From G963675935 sp963823895 (GTDB lineage Bacteria; Planctomycetota; Planctomycetia; Pirellulales; Thermoguttaceae), in the NCBI GenBank assembly GCA_963823895.1, contig CAWGNG010000035.1, forward strand, positions 1 to 64,000: a stretch of 64,000 bases of DNA, given 5' to 3'. The position numbers and the translations under genes are program-made. Positions 14,841 to 23,401 of this stretch are shown here, in pieces. The notes under the pieces were generated by a model, which searched no databases, was not told the origin of the DNA, and saw nothing but the letters and a program-made list of their open reading frames with translations. Numbering within the stretch: the stretch's first letter is position 1; each line of letters begins with the position of its first letter.

Positions 14841-15532
14841 TCGTTCTCGTCGTCGTTCAGGTCGTCGTCGCGCTCTGTTTTCGCGTTATCAGTCGCGCCC
14901 TGGCCAAAAAGAGCGTAGTCGTCGTTCATCTGCTTTAGTTTCTCTTTTAGGCGTCTTCCACGGTTCTGACAACAAGCGGCTTTGTACTTTTGGTGTCCGC
15001 CGAAATTGGCTCGGAACCACCTGGACGCGACGGCTTTTTTGACATGGTAGGTCGCGTCTAGCTCGGGCAAGCTGATGGGAGTGACGTTCAGGATAACGCC
15101 TTGGTCGTAGCGGTGGTGCGCCAACAAGGCTGGCAAAACTGACTCGGATGCTCCGCGGTTGTAGTCGCGTGTCTTGCGTTGGGCTAGGCGCTTTATCAGC
15201 CCGTCCAGCTTTTGCAGAACCAATGGCTCGGCGGGAAAACGATCGACGTAGCCCACGTCGTCATCAAGAACCCGCTCGATTGCTCGCAACACCACTGGCG
15301 GACCTATACTTTCGTCAATCAAAACCTGGCCCGCCTCCACTTTGTACACTAGCCCCGCGACCGCGTCTTTTGCACGTCTGGCCGCGGTGATTTCCCGAGG
15401 CTCTCCTGGCTCAGCAAGAAAACGAAGGGAGGAATCGGGGAAGGTATCGGCAAGAGTGGTGACGGCTAATGCTTTTCGCAGAGATCGGAGGGCCTTAACG
15501 AGTCGGCTCCGTGGCGATGATGTTGCTCGCAT
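14837..15532 (-). CDS. hypothetical protein of the integrative module
   Basis: A 231-residue protein I do not recognise. The N-terminal third is mixed (LVKALRSLRKALAVTTLADT), the middle has RAIERVLDDDVGYVDRFPAE and LDGLIKRLAQRKTRDYNRG, and the C-terminal 30 residues are acidic (TERDDDLNDDENE). It is divergently oriented from the short gene at 15770 and upstream of the HTH-primase operon on the same strand, so it is probably cargo of the same element. No membrane segment or known motif was seen. Confidence 0.5.
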   Translation of the reverse strand: MRATSSPRSRLVKALRSLRKALAVTTLADTFPDSSLRFLAEPGEPREITAARRAKDAVAGLVYKVEAGQVLIDESIGPPVVLRAIERVLDDDVGYVDRFPAEPLVLQKLDGLIKRLAQRKTRDYNRGASESVLPALLAHHRYDQGVILNVTPISLPELDATYHVKKAVASRWFRANFGGHQKYKAACCQNRGRRLKEKLKQMNDDYALFGQGATDNAKTERDDDLNDDENE

Positions 15533-15769
15533 TTCTTCACCTTTTCTGCCGAGCCGGCCGGGCGACTACCTCGGGCGGTGAAGATTCCCGAGTCAGTCGC
15601 CGGCCTGCGTGGGTGTACGGCCCACAAACCCGGCAAGCTCTATTGTATCAAATTGAGAATGTTACCTACAATGTTACTGGAAACCGCTTCTGCACCGCTT
15701 CTGAAAGGATCGGCTAGCGGACTGCATAGGCCGATTTCGCGGGAAAAACATGGTTCTACAAAGCATCGG

Positions 15770-15979
15770 ATGACGTACTGCATAGGTGTATACGATCCGG
15801 AATCACACGAATCCGTCGCCACGCTGAATATCTACGTGCTGACGGGCAAGGGGCGACCGCGGCGGCAGATGATCGCGTACTGGCTCCATCCGGACCTTAA
15901 GGAGAAGGCGTTCTGCGATCTGCGAGAGTTTTGCGAGCGGAAGGGCATCCTGTTGTTGTTTCAGCGTTACCCGAAATGA
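15770..15979 (+). CDS. short hypothetical protein
   Basis: A 69-residue frame starting MTYCIGVYDPESHESVATLN and containing LTGKGRPRRQMIAYWLHPDL. I prefer this ATG over the upstream frame start at 15578, because the first 64 residues of the longer form look like read-through of non-coding DNA. The function is unknown. It is separated from the converging thymidylate-synthase-like gene by 45 bases. Confidence 0.4.
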   Translation: MTYCIGVYDPESHESVATLNIYVLTGKGRPRRQMIAYWLHPDLKEKAFCDLREFCERKGILLLFQRYPK

Positions 15980-16024
15980 AAGCGTTGCCGGGGAACCTCT
16001 TCGATGTCGGACTCGTCGCGTCCA

Positions 16025-16873
16025 TCACGACGGTGCCCGCCCCATCCGCTGGGCCTTCTCCAAAATCCCCGGCCGTGCCGCTTCCATGATCTCGCGGACA
16101 TCCTCGTAGCGCATGGTGCGACCCTCGAAGGTGCGTTTCTGGATCGCGCCGAGAAAACGCGATTCGAACTCGCGGAGGTTCGATCCGTAGATGTGAAAAC
16201 TGTCGGCCATGTGGCAGTAACGCCCCAGCTTCACCGGCCGGCCGGAAATCTCGGCGATCCGCGCCGCGATGCGTGATTGCAGATGCGTCAGCGCGAACAT
16301 GTTCATAAAGGCCGCCTTGTAGGCGTCGTTCGAGCGGAAACGTACGTTCATGCTCAGGAGCGGCTGTTCGTTTTCGACGGTGATCCGGCACCAGATGCTC
16401 TGCAAACACGCCGGGTCGTAGCAGGAGTTGTCTTCCCAGACCTTCCAGGTGATCGCCTGCGCCCGTCGCGTGTGGGGCGTGGCCGCCAACTTCTGGCAGA
16501 GTTGCTCGATCTGATCGACCGGCGTCAGCGTAGGGGCCGCGTACTGGAAGAGACGCTGGTGATAGGTATATTCCCAGCGGGTGTCGGCCGGGTCGTCCGG
16601 GTTGCGCACGCAGTGGTCCTTGATGCCGTCGCAGACCTCCATCACGTACTCCTGCAACTCCTCGAAGCCGCCGGGAAAGTCGCGGTGGATCATCGGCTCG
16701 GCCAGCGGATCGGCGATCGTCACGATCATGGTGGCGTCTTTGCTGGGCGGGTCGTCGGGCTTGTCGTATTGCGTCTTGATGTCGCAACCGGAAGCGTGCA
16801 GCAGGATCAGGGCGTTTTCCCACGCCCGGGCGATGCAATCGCCCTCCGCCATCAGTACGGGGATGCCGGCCAT
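16025..16873 (-). CDS. thymidylate synthase-like protein
   Basis: A 282-residue protein with the layout of the thymidylate synthase/dCMP hydroxymethylase superfamily: a candidate catalytic Cys in YDPACLQSIWCRI (about residue 160), an Arg/Asn block FRSNDAYKAAFMNMFALTHL where Asn takes the position that selects dUMP over dCMP, and the family box MADSFHIYGSNLREFESRF. These enzymes methylate or hydroxymethylate pyrimidine nucleotides with folate. I start at ATG 16873 because AAAGGAG lies six bases upstream; the longer frame to 17323 overlaps the brnT gene. It is shorter and more divergent than classical ThyA, so the substrate is uncertain. Confidence 0.66.
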   Translation of the reverse strand: MAGIPVLMAEGDCIARAWENALILLHASGCDIKTQYDKPDDPPSKDATMIVTIADPLAEPMIHRDFPGGFEELQEYVMEVCDGIKDHCVRNPDDPADTRWEYTYHQRLFQYAAPTLTPVDQIEQLCQKLAATPHTRRAQAITWKVWEDNSCYDPACLQSIWCRITVENEQPLLSMNVRFRSNDAYKAAFMNMFALTHLQSRIAARIAEISGRPVKLGRYCHMADSFHIYGSNLREFESRFLGAIQKRTFEGRTMRYEDVREIMEAARPGILEKAQRMGRAPS

Positions 16874-17032
16874 CGTGACTCCTTTCAGGATAGAGAACCG
16901 AGGGAAGGCCATTGTGCCCACGGTTAGCGATTCTCGCAAGGGGGCGGTCAGGGCCATTCCACGGATGCCCCGCAGCAGGGTACACTGCGGCGAAGAACGG
17001 CACCCGGGTGAGGCCCCGCGGCGAAATCGGAT

Positions 17033-17061
17033 TTGACTGTACATACACTTGTACATATAAT
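17033..17061 (+). promoter_or_regulatory. sigma70-type promoter with palindromic operator for brnTA
   Basis: TTGACT at 17033-17038 and a perfect TATAAT at 17056-17061 are separated by exactly 17 bases. The spacer region contains two copies of the palindrome TGTACA (17038-17043 and 17050-17055), 12 bases apart, suitable for a dimeric ribbon-helix-helix repressor. Toxin-antitoxin operons of the BrnTA type are autorepressed by the antitoxin, so this is the likely autoregulatory site. The start codon follows 14 bases after the -10. Confidence 0.72.
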
Positions 17062-17075
17062 TGAGGTGTGGAAGC

Positions 17076-17335
17076 ATGTTTGAGTGGGATGCGAACAAAG
17101 AGCGGCTGAATCGCCAAAGCACGGAATCGCTTTCGCGGACACTTTTGCCGTGTTCGAAGACCCGAACGCGCTGACCAGGGAAGATGACGAACGTGAGAAA
17201 GAACGGTACGTGACGATGGGAATGGACTGTTTCGGCCGGCTTCTCGTGGTTGTTTTTGCATGGCGCGGCGAGAAGATTCGGATCATTTCGGCCAGAAAGG
17301 CGAACAAGTCGGAGGTGAGGCAATATGAAGGCTAA
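17076..17335 (+). CDS. brnT: BrnT family toxin (one-base frameshift)
   Basis: It starts MFEWDANKERLNRQ and, after a one-base break near 17116, continues in the next frame as KHGIAFADTFAVFEDPNALT, then RLLVVVFAWRGEKIRIISAR and KANKSEVRQYEG. This is a typical BrnT RNase toxin (about 86 residues; the His of KHGI and the RxISxR region are conserved). Restoring one A in the CAAAGC run (AAAA) rejoins the frames. It overlaps brnA by 11 bases. Either an assembly deletion or a disabled toxin. Confidence 0.72.
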
Positions 17336-17579
17336 TTACGATTTCAGCAAGAGTCGTCGCGGCGCCGTGCTGCCAGCTTCGGGCAAGAAACTCAGGATCA
17401 CGATACGCCTGGATAAAGACGTCGTCGAATGGTTCAAGTCACAGGTCGAGGCTGCCGGCGGCGGCAACTACCAAACACTGTTGAACGACGCCCTTCGTGA
17501 GTACATCGCCCATCGGGAGGAACCACTTGAGAAGGTTCTTCGCCGCGTTGTCCGCGAGGAATTACACGCTGCACGGTAA
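17325..17579 (+). CDS. brnA: BrnA family antitoxin
   Basis: An 84-residue protein with the BrnA pattern: MKANYDFSKSRRGAVLPASG, a ribbon-helix-helix strand KLRITIRLDKDVVEWFKSQ and helix NYQTLLNDALREYIAH. BrnA binds and neutralises BrnT and represses their common promoter (17033-17061). It overlaps the brnT stop by 11 bases. Intact and of normal length. Confidence 0.88.
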   Translation: MKANYDFSKSRRGAVLPASGKKLRITIRLDKDVVEWFKSQVEAAGGGNYQTLLNDALREYIAHREEPLEKVLRRVVREELHAAR

Positions 17580-17655
17580 GCCCCGCGGATACGATTCCGA
17601 TGCCGGCAGGAGTTGATGGTGATCGATCTGGTTCCCGAACGGAAAGGGAGCGCCG

Positions 17656-18621
17656 ATGAACAGCGTGGAACCGAGAAGTAGCCGATTCGTTGGCCTCGTC
17701 GGAGTTTACGCGTGCTCGTTTCTGGGGCTCTGCATCGTTCCCGCGATTGCATGGTGGTGCCTGTGGTGTTCTGCGCTCGGGGCGGACTCCGACGATCGTT
17801 CGTTGCCGTCGAAATTCGCGAAACTGCTCCCCTTGCACACGAAGCTGGGCAAGCCGCTGCCCGGTGACTGGCTCGACCGACATCCCGAATTGAGCCAGAC
17901 GTATCGCCAATATACCGCCAGCCGGCCGATCCGGGCCAACCGAGAGCGGCGGGTGATTTACGTCCAGCCTTTGGGCGACTTCACTCCTGCGGAGAAGAAG
18001 ATCGTCGATCAGGCCACGGAATTCCTCGGCATCTACTTCCAGTTGCCCGTGAAGTCGCGGGAGGCGCTTCCGTTGGACGTGATTCCGCAAAGCGCCCGGC
18101 GGCAGCCCGGCGGCGAGCGAGCGGAGCAGGTGCTTTCGACCTACGTGCTCGACGAAGTGCTCAAGCCGCGCCTGCCGAAAAACGCCGTCGCGCTGATTGC
18201 TTTCACCAACGCCGATCTTTGGCCGGGCGAAGGCTGGAACTACGTCTTTGGTCAAGCCTCATTGGCCGACCGCGTCGGGGTGTGGTCGATCCATCGCTAC
18301 GGCGACCCGGGCGGGGGCGATGCGGCCTTTCGACTCTGCCTGTTGCGGACGCTGAAGACCGCCTCGCACGAGACGGGACACATGTTCTCGCTTCCCCACT
18401 GCACCTTCTACGAGTGTGACATGTGCGGCAGCAATCACCTAGCCGAGGCCGACCGTCGCCCGTTGGAAGTCTGCCCGAGTTGCCTGGCAAAACTCTGTTA
18501 CGCTACCGGGGCTGATCCCGTCAAACGGTTTCACGGCCTCATCACCTTCTACAAAGCGCACGGATTGAAGGCCGAGCAGGAATTCTGCGAGAAATCGCCG
18601 GCGGCGATGCAAAGACGATAG
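17656..18621 (+). CDS. archaemetzincin-type zinc metalloprotease
   Basis: A 321-residue protein with one N-terminal hydrophobic segment (about residues 12-40, rich in Leu, Val, Ala, Cys), so it is membrane-anchored or secreted. The metalloprotease core is TASHETGHMFSLPHC: HExxH with a third His, followed by TFYECDMCGSN and a second CPSC pair, matching the archaemetzincin zinc pattern (HExxHxxG-x3-C-x4-C-x-M...CxxC). The glycine usually found in HExxHxxG is Ser here. The ATG at 17656 follows GGAGCGCCG. Archaemetzincins are peptidases of poorly known function. Confidence 0.78.
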   Translation: MNSVEPRSSRFVGLVGVYACSFLGLCIVPAIAWWCLWCSALGADSDDRSLPSKFAKLLPLHTKLGKPLPGDWLDRHPELSQTYRQYTASRPIRANRERRVIYVQPLGDFTPAEKKIVDQATEFLGIYFQLPVKSREALPLDVIPQSARRQPGGERAEQVLSTYVLDEVLKPRLPKNAVALIAFTNADLWPGEGWNYVFGQASLADRVGVWSIHRYGDPGGGDAAFRLCLLRTLKTASHETGHMFSLPHCTFYECDMCGSNHLAEADRRPLEVCPSCLAKLCYATGADPVKRFHGLITFYKAHGLKAEQEFCEKSPAAMQRR

Positions 18622-18690
18622 ACGGGCGACGGGATTTCGTTTCGCGGAGGAAGGGGCAGACAAGAATGTCCGCCCCACCTGCTTCACCGC

Positions 18691-19952
18691 TTACGTCCGC
18701 TTGATCTTGCAGTTTGGCAGCGCCTTGCGTAATTGTTCGGCGGCCGCGCGGGTGACTTTTGTCTGTTCGAGGCTGAGCGACTTGAGGTTCTTGAGACTCT
18801 TCAGGTGCTCCAGGCCGGCGTCGGTAATCTTCGTCAGGTCGAGGTTCAATCGTTCCAGGCTGGTCATCTTGCCGAGTTGCGCCAGTCCGGCGTCGGTGAC
18901 TTTCGTATCCATGAGATTCAGGTTTTTTAGCCCCCGCAGGGCCGCGAGCTGCTGCAGGCCGGCGTCGGTGACGCGGGTGTGCCAGAGGTCGAGCCATTCG
19001 AGGGCGGGGAAAGCGGCCACGTGCTTCATGCCTTCATCGTTGGCTTGCGTCTCGCACAGATCGAGCTTCTTGAGCCCCTTGGCGCCCGCGATTTCGGCGA
19101 GTCCCGCTCCGCTGATCGCCAGGTCGCGAACAGCAAGCTGCGTCAGTCCGCTGAGTCCCTTCATCGACTGAAAAGCGTCGTCGGTGACGTTGTAGCAACG
19201 GAAAACGCTAAGGCTCCGCAGTTTGGAAAACTTCTCGAGAACCTTCAGGCCGTCGTCGGTGATTTGGGCGTCCTCGATCGAAAGCTCTGTCAACTGGACG
19301 AGCTTATCGAGGTGGGCCAGGCCCTCGTCGGTGACGGCCGTGTTGCGGAGTTTCAAGCTCCTGAGGTTCGTCAGTCCGGCAATCTGCTCCAGGCCGGAAT
19401 CGCCGACTTGCACACAGCCGCGAAGATCCAAGAGGCGAAGCCCTGTGAGGCTCTTCAACTCGGACAGACCGTCGCCGGTGATGTTGTTGTACAGCAGCGA
19501 TAGGGCTCGGAGATTGGTGAGCTTCTTGAGACGCGCCAATCCGGCGTCGGTCATGTAAGTGCTGCGGCGGAGGTTCAATGAGGTGAGTTTGGGCAAGTTT
19601 TCGAGCGATTCGAGTCCGGCGTCGGTGATTTCGGTGTTCTCAAGCACCAAGGCGGTGAGTTTTGGAAAGGCGGCGAGTTGTTTTACGCCGGCGTCGGTGA
19701 TTTTGCGCCCCAAATCGATAGGCTCTGCACGTCGCCCAGGGCGGTCAATAGCGTGACGTCGGCGTCGGACGTTGGACGGCCGAGCAAATCCACGCCGACG
19801 ATGTTCTTGTCGGCGTCGCGCTGAATCTTGCCGCCGAGCGCCTGGATGCGCTTGATCGCGGCAGCGGCGTCGGCCGGCGTCGCCGCACGCACGTCGCCGC
19901 ACGCCAAAACCACAAGACTGAAAAACACCGCCAACGCGAACGGGCGTTTCAT
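18691..19952 (-). CDS. secreted leucine-rich-repeat protein (one-base frameshift)
   Basis: It starts at ATG 19952 with a signal peptide (MKRPFALAVFFSLVVLACG, cut near VRA-A). About 60 residues later a one-base break near 19708 moves the rest into the next frame. There follow about 14 repeats of roughly 24 residues in the cysteine-free/AMN1-like style, with the shared phrase (V/I)TDAGL..L..L..L..L.L, ending CKIKRT. Restoring one A in GCAAAATC rejoins the frames as WGAKITDAGV. Such planctomycete LRR proteins are exported and presumably bind proteins. The gene is convergent with the archaemetzincin gene. Confidence 0.78.
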
Positions 19953-20118
19953 GATGCAAATGTCTCCTCTTCCCATCCTATGTCGATCATCGGGCAACTC
20001 GGCAAGGGGCCGTCCCAACCGTAGCGGGTGGCGGCACCGAGCATTTTCAGCCTAGCGAATAACGGCGACGTGTGCAAACGGGTTGGATGAATCGCAGGAC
20101 TGATCGGTTTTCGGCAGA

Positions 20119-20149
20119 GTTGGGGTGGCAGTATAACTGCCACCCCAAC
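20119..20149. repeat. palindromic intergenic repeat (GGGGTGGCAGT family)
   Basis: A near-perfect palindrome GTTGGGGTGGCAG-TATAA-CTGCCACCCCAAC in the 414-base gap between the LRR and oxidoreductase genes. Relatives occur at 43951-43975 and 55300-55374 in this window, so it is a dispersed repeat. A stretch before it (CTGATCGGTTTTCGG) resembles the ends of the 132-bp MITE at 55276. I see no gene in the rest of this gap. Confidence 0.7.
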
Positions 20150-20366
20150 AAGTTAATACAAGCCCCCCGATGCCGCCGAAGAGCAATCGGCGCTGGTTTG
20201 CAGTCAGGAAAGCTTGCACATTCTTGCGACACTGGTTATTCTAACAGTTAAAGCGGTGACAGGCGGCCGACGAGACCGCCTGCCCATCGCCCCGCCGTGC
20301 CGCTCGCCGCAATAGCGTAGAGAATCCCGCCTTGCCATCCTTCCCATCTACAGGAGTTGAGATCTG

Positions 20367-21689
20367 ATGTCATTCCGCAGCAATCGCCGCCAGTTCTTGC
20401 AGACAACCGCCGCAGCCGGCATCGGTTTTTGGGTGGCCGGTGGAGTTCAGGCGAAGGAGAGCCGCTCGCCCAACGAGCGAGTCGCCATCGCCGCCATCGG
20501 CGTCGGGGGAAAGGGCTCGAGCGACACGAGCGATGCGTTCGACAACGGCGATCTGATCGCGATCTGCGACGTTGACGAAAACACGTTGAAGGCCGGCAAG
20601 AAACGGTATCCCAAGACCAAGACGTTCACCGATTTTCGCAAGCTGCTTGAGACGATGCACAAGAGCATCGATGCGGTCACGGTCAGCACGACCGACCACA
20701 TGCACGCCCCGATCGCGCTGATGGCGATGCGGATGGGCAAGCACTGCTTCTGCCAGAAGCCGTTGACGCACACGGTCTACGAGGCGCGGTTGATGGCCAA
20801 GGTGGCCGGCGAGATGAAGGTGGCCACGCAGATGGGCAATCAGGGGACGTCGTTCAGCCCGTTGCGGAAAGGGGCGGCGATTATCAGTTCGGGAGTGCTC
20901 GGCCCGGTCAGCGAGGTCCATGTCTGGACGAACCGGCCGATCTGGCCGCAAGGCGGCCCGCGCCCGGCGAGCAAGCCGGTTCCCAAGCATCTGAAGTGGG
21001 CACTGTGGCTCGGCGTTGCCCCGCGGCGTCCGTATGCCGACGGCTATCATCCCACTTCGTGGCGCGGCTGGTGGGATTTCGGCACCGGGGCGCTGGGCGA
21101 CATGGCCTGTCACACCGTCAACATGCCCTACATGGCCCTGAACTTGCGCGATCCGATCGCCGTGCAGGCCGAATGTTCCGGCCACAACCGCGACAGCTAC
21201 CCGAAGTGGTCGATCATCACCTTCGATTTCCCCGCCTTGGGCAACCGGCCGGCGCTGAAGATGGTCTGGTACGACGGCGGCAAGCGGCCCGACGAGAAAC
21301 TGATCGAGGGCAAGCCGATGTCGGAGAGCGGCTCGCTGGTGATCGGCCAAAAGGGCAAGCTTTATGCCCCGGGCGACTATGCCGAAAACGAATTGCACCT
21401 GTTGGGCGGCGTCTCCATGCCCGACGTGAAGTGGGTCGAGTCGCCGGGCCATTTCCAGGAATGGATCCGCGCCATCAAAGGGGGCGAGCCCGCCATGTCG
21501 AATTTCCCCAACTACGCCGGCGGATTGACCGAGACGATCCTCTTGGGCAATCTCGCCGTTTGGGTCGCCGCCTCTGGCAAGGGAGAAAAAATCGAGTGGG
21601 ACGCTAAGAACATGAAGTCACCCAACGTCTCCGGCCTGGAACCCATCATCAAGCCAACCTATCGCGGCCGCTACACGCTCGACGCTTAA
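20367..21689 (+). CDS. Gfo/Idh/MocA family oxidoreductase, Tat-exported
   Basis: A 440-residue protein. The N-terminus has a twin-arginine signal (SNRRQFLQTTAAAGIGFWVA), so it is exported folded with its cofactor. The Rossmann domain follows (VAIAAIGVGGKG; NGDLIAICDVD) and the family motif HCFCQKPLTHT holds the EKP-like catalytic lysine. The C-terminal alpha/beta domain includes WRGWWDFGTGALGDMACHT. A Shine-Dalgarno AGGAG precedes the ATG by about 10 bases. These proteins oxidise or reduce sugars with NAD(P); the sugar here is unknown. It is a single-gene unit with a terminator downstream. Confidence 0.9.
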   Translation: MSFRSNRRQFLQTTAAAGIGFWVAGGVQAKESRSPNERVAIAAIGVGGKGSSDTSDAFDNGDLIAICDVDENTLKAGKKRYPKTKTFTDFRKLLETMHKSIDAVTVSTTDHMHAPIALMAMRMGKHCFCQKPLTHTVYEARLMAKVAGEMKVATQMGNQGTSFSPLRKGAAIISSGVLGPVSEVHVWTNRPIWPQGGPRPASKPVPKHLKWALWLGVAPRRPYADGYHPTSWRGWWDFGTGALGDMACHTVNMPYMALNLRDPIAVQAECSGHNRDSYPKWSIITFDFPALGNRPALKMVWYDGGKRPDEKLIEGKPMSESGSLVIGQKGKLYAPGDYAENELHLLGGVSMPDVKWVESPGHFQEWIRAIKGGEPAMSNFPNYAGGLTETILLGNLAVWVAASGKGEKIEWDAKNMKSPNVSGLEPIIKPTYRGRYTLDA

Positions 21690-21785
21690 GCGCCGGCGAT
21701 GCCACGAGAAGTGCTGATCTCCAAGTAGTCGAGAGCCATTGGCGGCTGGCTATTCCCGTGTTGAGCGGATTTCGGACACTCGATC

Positions 21786-21816
21786 GCCCGCGGGTTGCCG
21801 CCCGTGGGCTTTTTTT
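21786..21816 (+). terminator. rho-independent terminator after the Tat oxidoreductase gene
   Basis: GCCCGCGGG and CCCGTGGGC form an 8-of-9 base-pair stem with a short loop, followed directly by seven T residues. It lies about 100 bases after the stop codon at 21689 on the plus strand. Confidence 0.75.
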
Positions 21817-22124
21817 CTGTTTGACGAATGTGTCCGGCGGTCTAGAATTGGCTCGACGGGATCGGGAGAAACGCGGTTGAGGCGGCAGTGCGGCACTACA
21901 GCGTTAACTTGACGAGCGCAAAGCCCACCACATGAAGGACGCTGAGAAGGCGGGCAGAAGCGAGCAGAAACTACAGACAAACACAAATGAACGCAGATGG
22001 CGCGGCTTGGGGCACAAATTTTGCCGCCGATGCCCGTGTTTATCCGTGGCTCCTTCCATCCCGCCTCGGTGTCCTCCGCGGCGTGGACGCCGACGCCGGC
22101 GATGTTCAGCAGGCAATTCAGGAG
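21817..22124. other. intergenic region with an imperfect hairpin repeat
   Basis: This 308-base gap has no supported gene. Between about 21965 and 22060 lies a stretch (AAATGAACGCAGATGGC ... CGTGTTTATCCGTGG) typical of the window's dispersed 'acgga-taaacacgg' hairpins, also seen at 36076-36268. The upstream part of the longest NUDIX frame reads through it, and I treat that as non-coding. Confidence 0.4.
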
Positions 22125-22727
22125 ATGCAGACAAAGGGGGTGATCGTGATCCAATCCGATCAACTGCGGGATTCTATTGGCGACGCAGTCAACCGGACGG
22201 AGGGCGACGAACCGCGAGTCCTCGGCGAAGGGCGATTCACTCGGCTGCTGAGTTATCGCGGCTGGGAATGGGTCGAACGAACGAATGTCAAGGCCGCCGC
22301 CGTGATTGTGGCGATAACCGAACAGCGGCAGTTGCTCTTGGTCGAGCAGTATCGCATTCCGCTCGCCCGCCGCGTGATCGAATTGCCCGCCGGTCTGGTC
22401 GGCGACCTGGCGGAGAACAAGCAGGAGAGCCTGGAAGAAGCCGCGCGCCGCGAACTGCTCGAAGAGACCGGTTACGAAGCCGCCGACATCGAAGTCCTGC
22501 TGGAAGGCCCGACGACGCCCGGATTGGCCAACGAAGTCTACACGCTCTTGCTAGCCCAAAACGTTCGCAAAGTCGCCGCTGGCGGCGGCGATTCGACCGA
22601 GGACATCCAAGTCCACGTCGTACCGCTCGACCAGATCGATGCTTGGCTCGACGCGAAGTGCCGCGAGGGGCTGATGGTCAGTCCGAAAATCTACTCTGGG
22701 CTGCATTTCTTGGATGCCCGAAAGTAG
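22125..22727 (+). CDS. NUDIX hydrolase, ADP-ribose pyrophosphatase type
   Basis: A 200-residue protein with a full Nudix box between about residues 100 and 125: a Gly of PAGLVGD, then ESLEEAARRELLEETGYEA with the REx2EE metal-binding glutamates. The preceding VEQYRIPLARRVIELPAGL is typical of the ADP-ribose/sugar-nucleotide branch, which hydrolyses ADP-ribose to AMP and ribose 5-phosphate. The start is uncertain: ATG 22125 or GTG 22146, the latter with AAAGGGG at a good distance. I exclude the longer frame from 21987 because it covers a repeat. Confidence 0.85.
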   Translation: MQTKGVIVIQSDQLRDSIGDAVNRTEGDEPRVLGEGRFTRLLSYRGWEWVERTNVKAAAVIVAITEQRQLLLVEQYRIPLARRVIELPAGLVGDLAENKQESLEEAARRELLEETGYEAADIEVLLEGPTTPGLANEVYTLLLAQNVRKVAAGGGDSTEDIQVHVVPLDQIDAWLDAKCREGLMVSPKIYSGLHFLDARK

Positions 22728-22741
22728 CCTGTAATTCTCTT

Positions 22742-22915
22742 CTATGGCGGCGTTGTTCTCGCCGGAAGTTGCGGTCGGCGATCCACAATTCTCTCCGGGT
22801 GCTCAGCCTGCCGATGCCGCAGATCCTCGACGATTTCGTCAAGGCTGTGGTGGTGTTGTTCGACGTACTCGTCACGGATTCGCCAGATTTCCTCGAGCAC
22901 TTCATCGCGGTACAT
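22742..22915 (-). CDS. small antitoxin-like protein next to the PIN toxin
   Basis: A 57-residue protein beginning MYRDEVLEEIWRIRDEYVEQ and containing HSLDEIVEDLRHRQAEHPE. Helical short proteins with the pattern DEVR.IR..Y...H..D...I..DLR..Q are commonly encoded directly beside PIN-domain toxins. It overlaps the end of the PIN gene by 14 bases. I infer an antitoxin role from this position; no DNA-binding motif was seen. Confidence 0.55.
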   Translation of the reverse strand: MYRDEVLEEIWRIRDEYVEQHHHSLDEIVEDLRHRQAEHPERIVDRRPQLPARTTPP

Positions 22916-23355
22916 GTTTGGGCTCCTCGGATAGAAGTTCGAGTGGCGTACTGATCCTATCGTCAATCGCGATCTCGGGAATGTCCTGGATTTTCTGAAG
23001 ACGTTCCCGTGCCGCCTCACCATCACCCGCACTAGCTTCCGCGACAACCAATTCCGATGTAAACAGCTCGTACTTTGATCGTTCTTGTTCCCACCATTGG
23101 CTCGTAATCTGCTGCCAAGCTGCGACACGAATATCCTTGCTAGTGTAGTGATTCACAATTGAGTGACTTTACGGAAGGGCAACAGGTGGGGCAGACATTC
23201 CTGTCTGCCAGGGAAATCGGGCAAGCCTGGCAGACAGGAATGTCTGCCCCACCTGTCAATCCCGTGATTTATAAAACCCCAATAGCGTGACGCACTACAC
23301 TAGGACGGGAGGTAAGATAACCAATGATAGACGTTTCGATGTAGACCGTCTTCAT
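22902..23355 (-). pseudogene. VapC-like PIN-domain toxin split by a MITE
   Basis: The first part starts at ATG 23355 with MKTVYIETSIIGYLTSRPS, the PIN-domain N-terminus with its first conserved acidic residue. The 156-bp insertion at 23144-23299 interrupts it. After it the frame resumes as KDIRVAAWQQITSQWWEQER and LFTSELVVAEASAGD with the second acidic residue. Deleting the insertion and one CTAG copy rejoins the reading frame exactly. The C-terminus (IDDRISTPLELLSEEPKHVP) lacks the usual third acidic block, so the gene may have been damaged beforehand too. PIN toxins are RNases; this one should be inactive. Confidence 0.66.
23144..23299. mobile_element. 156-bp MITE inserted in the PIN toxin gene
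   Basis: It is bounded by terminal inverted repeats TGTAGTG...CACTACA (7 exact, extended by TCAC matches) and flanked on both sides by CTAG (23140-23143 and 23300-23303), the apparent target duplication. It encodes no protein. Its interior (23184-23254) is a long palindrome of the GGTGGGGCAGACATTCCTGT family that is dispersed elsewhere in the window. Confidence 0.7.
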
Positions 23356-23401
23356 GATTCTATTCTATGTCGCCATTCCCGGAGCAGCAAGACAACGCTT
23401 A

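Noticed and set aside
20370..21452. 360-residue minus-strand frame
   Set aside because: Antisense of the Tat-exported oxidoreductase, His/Arg rich, no motif.
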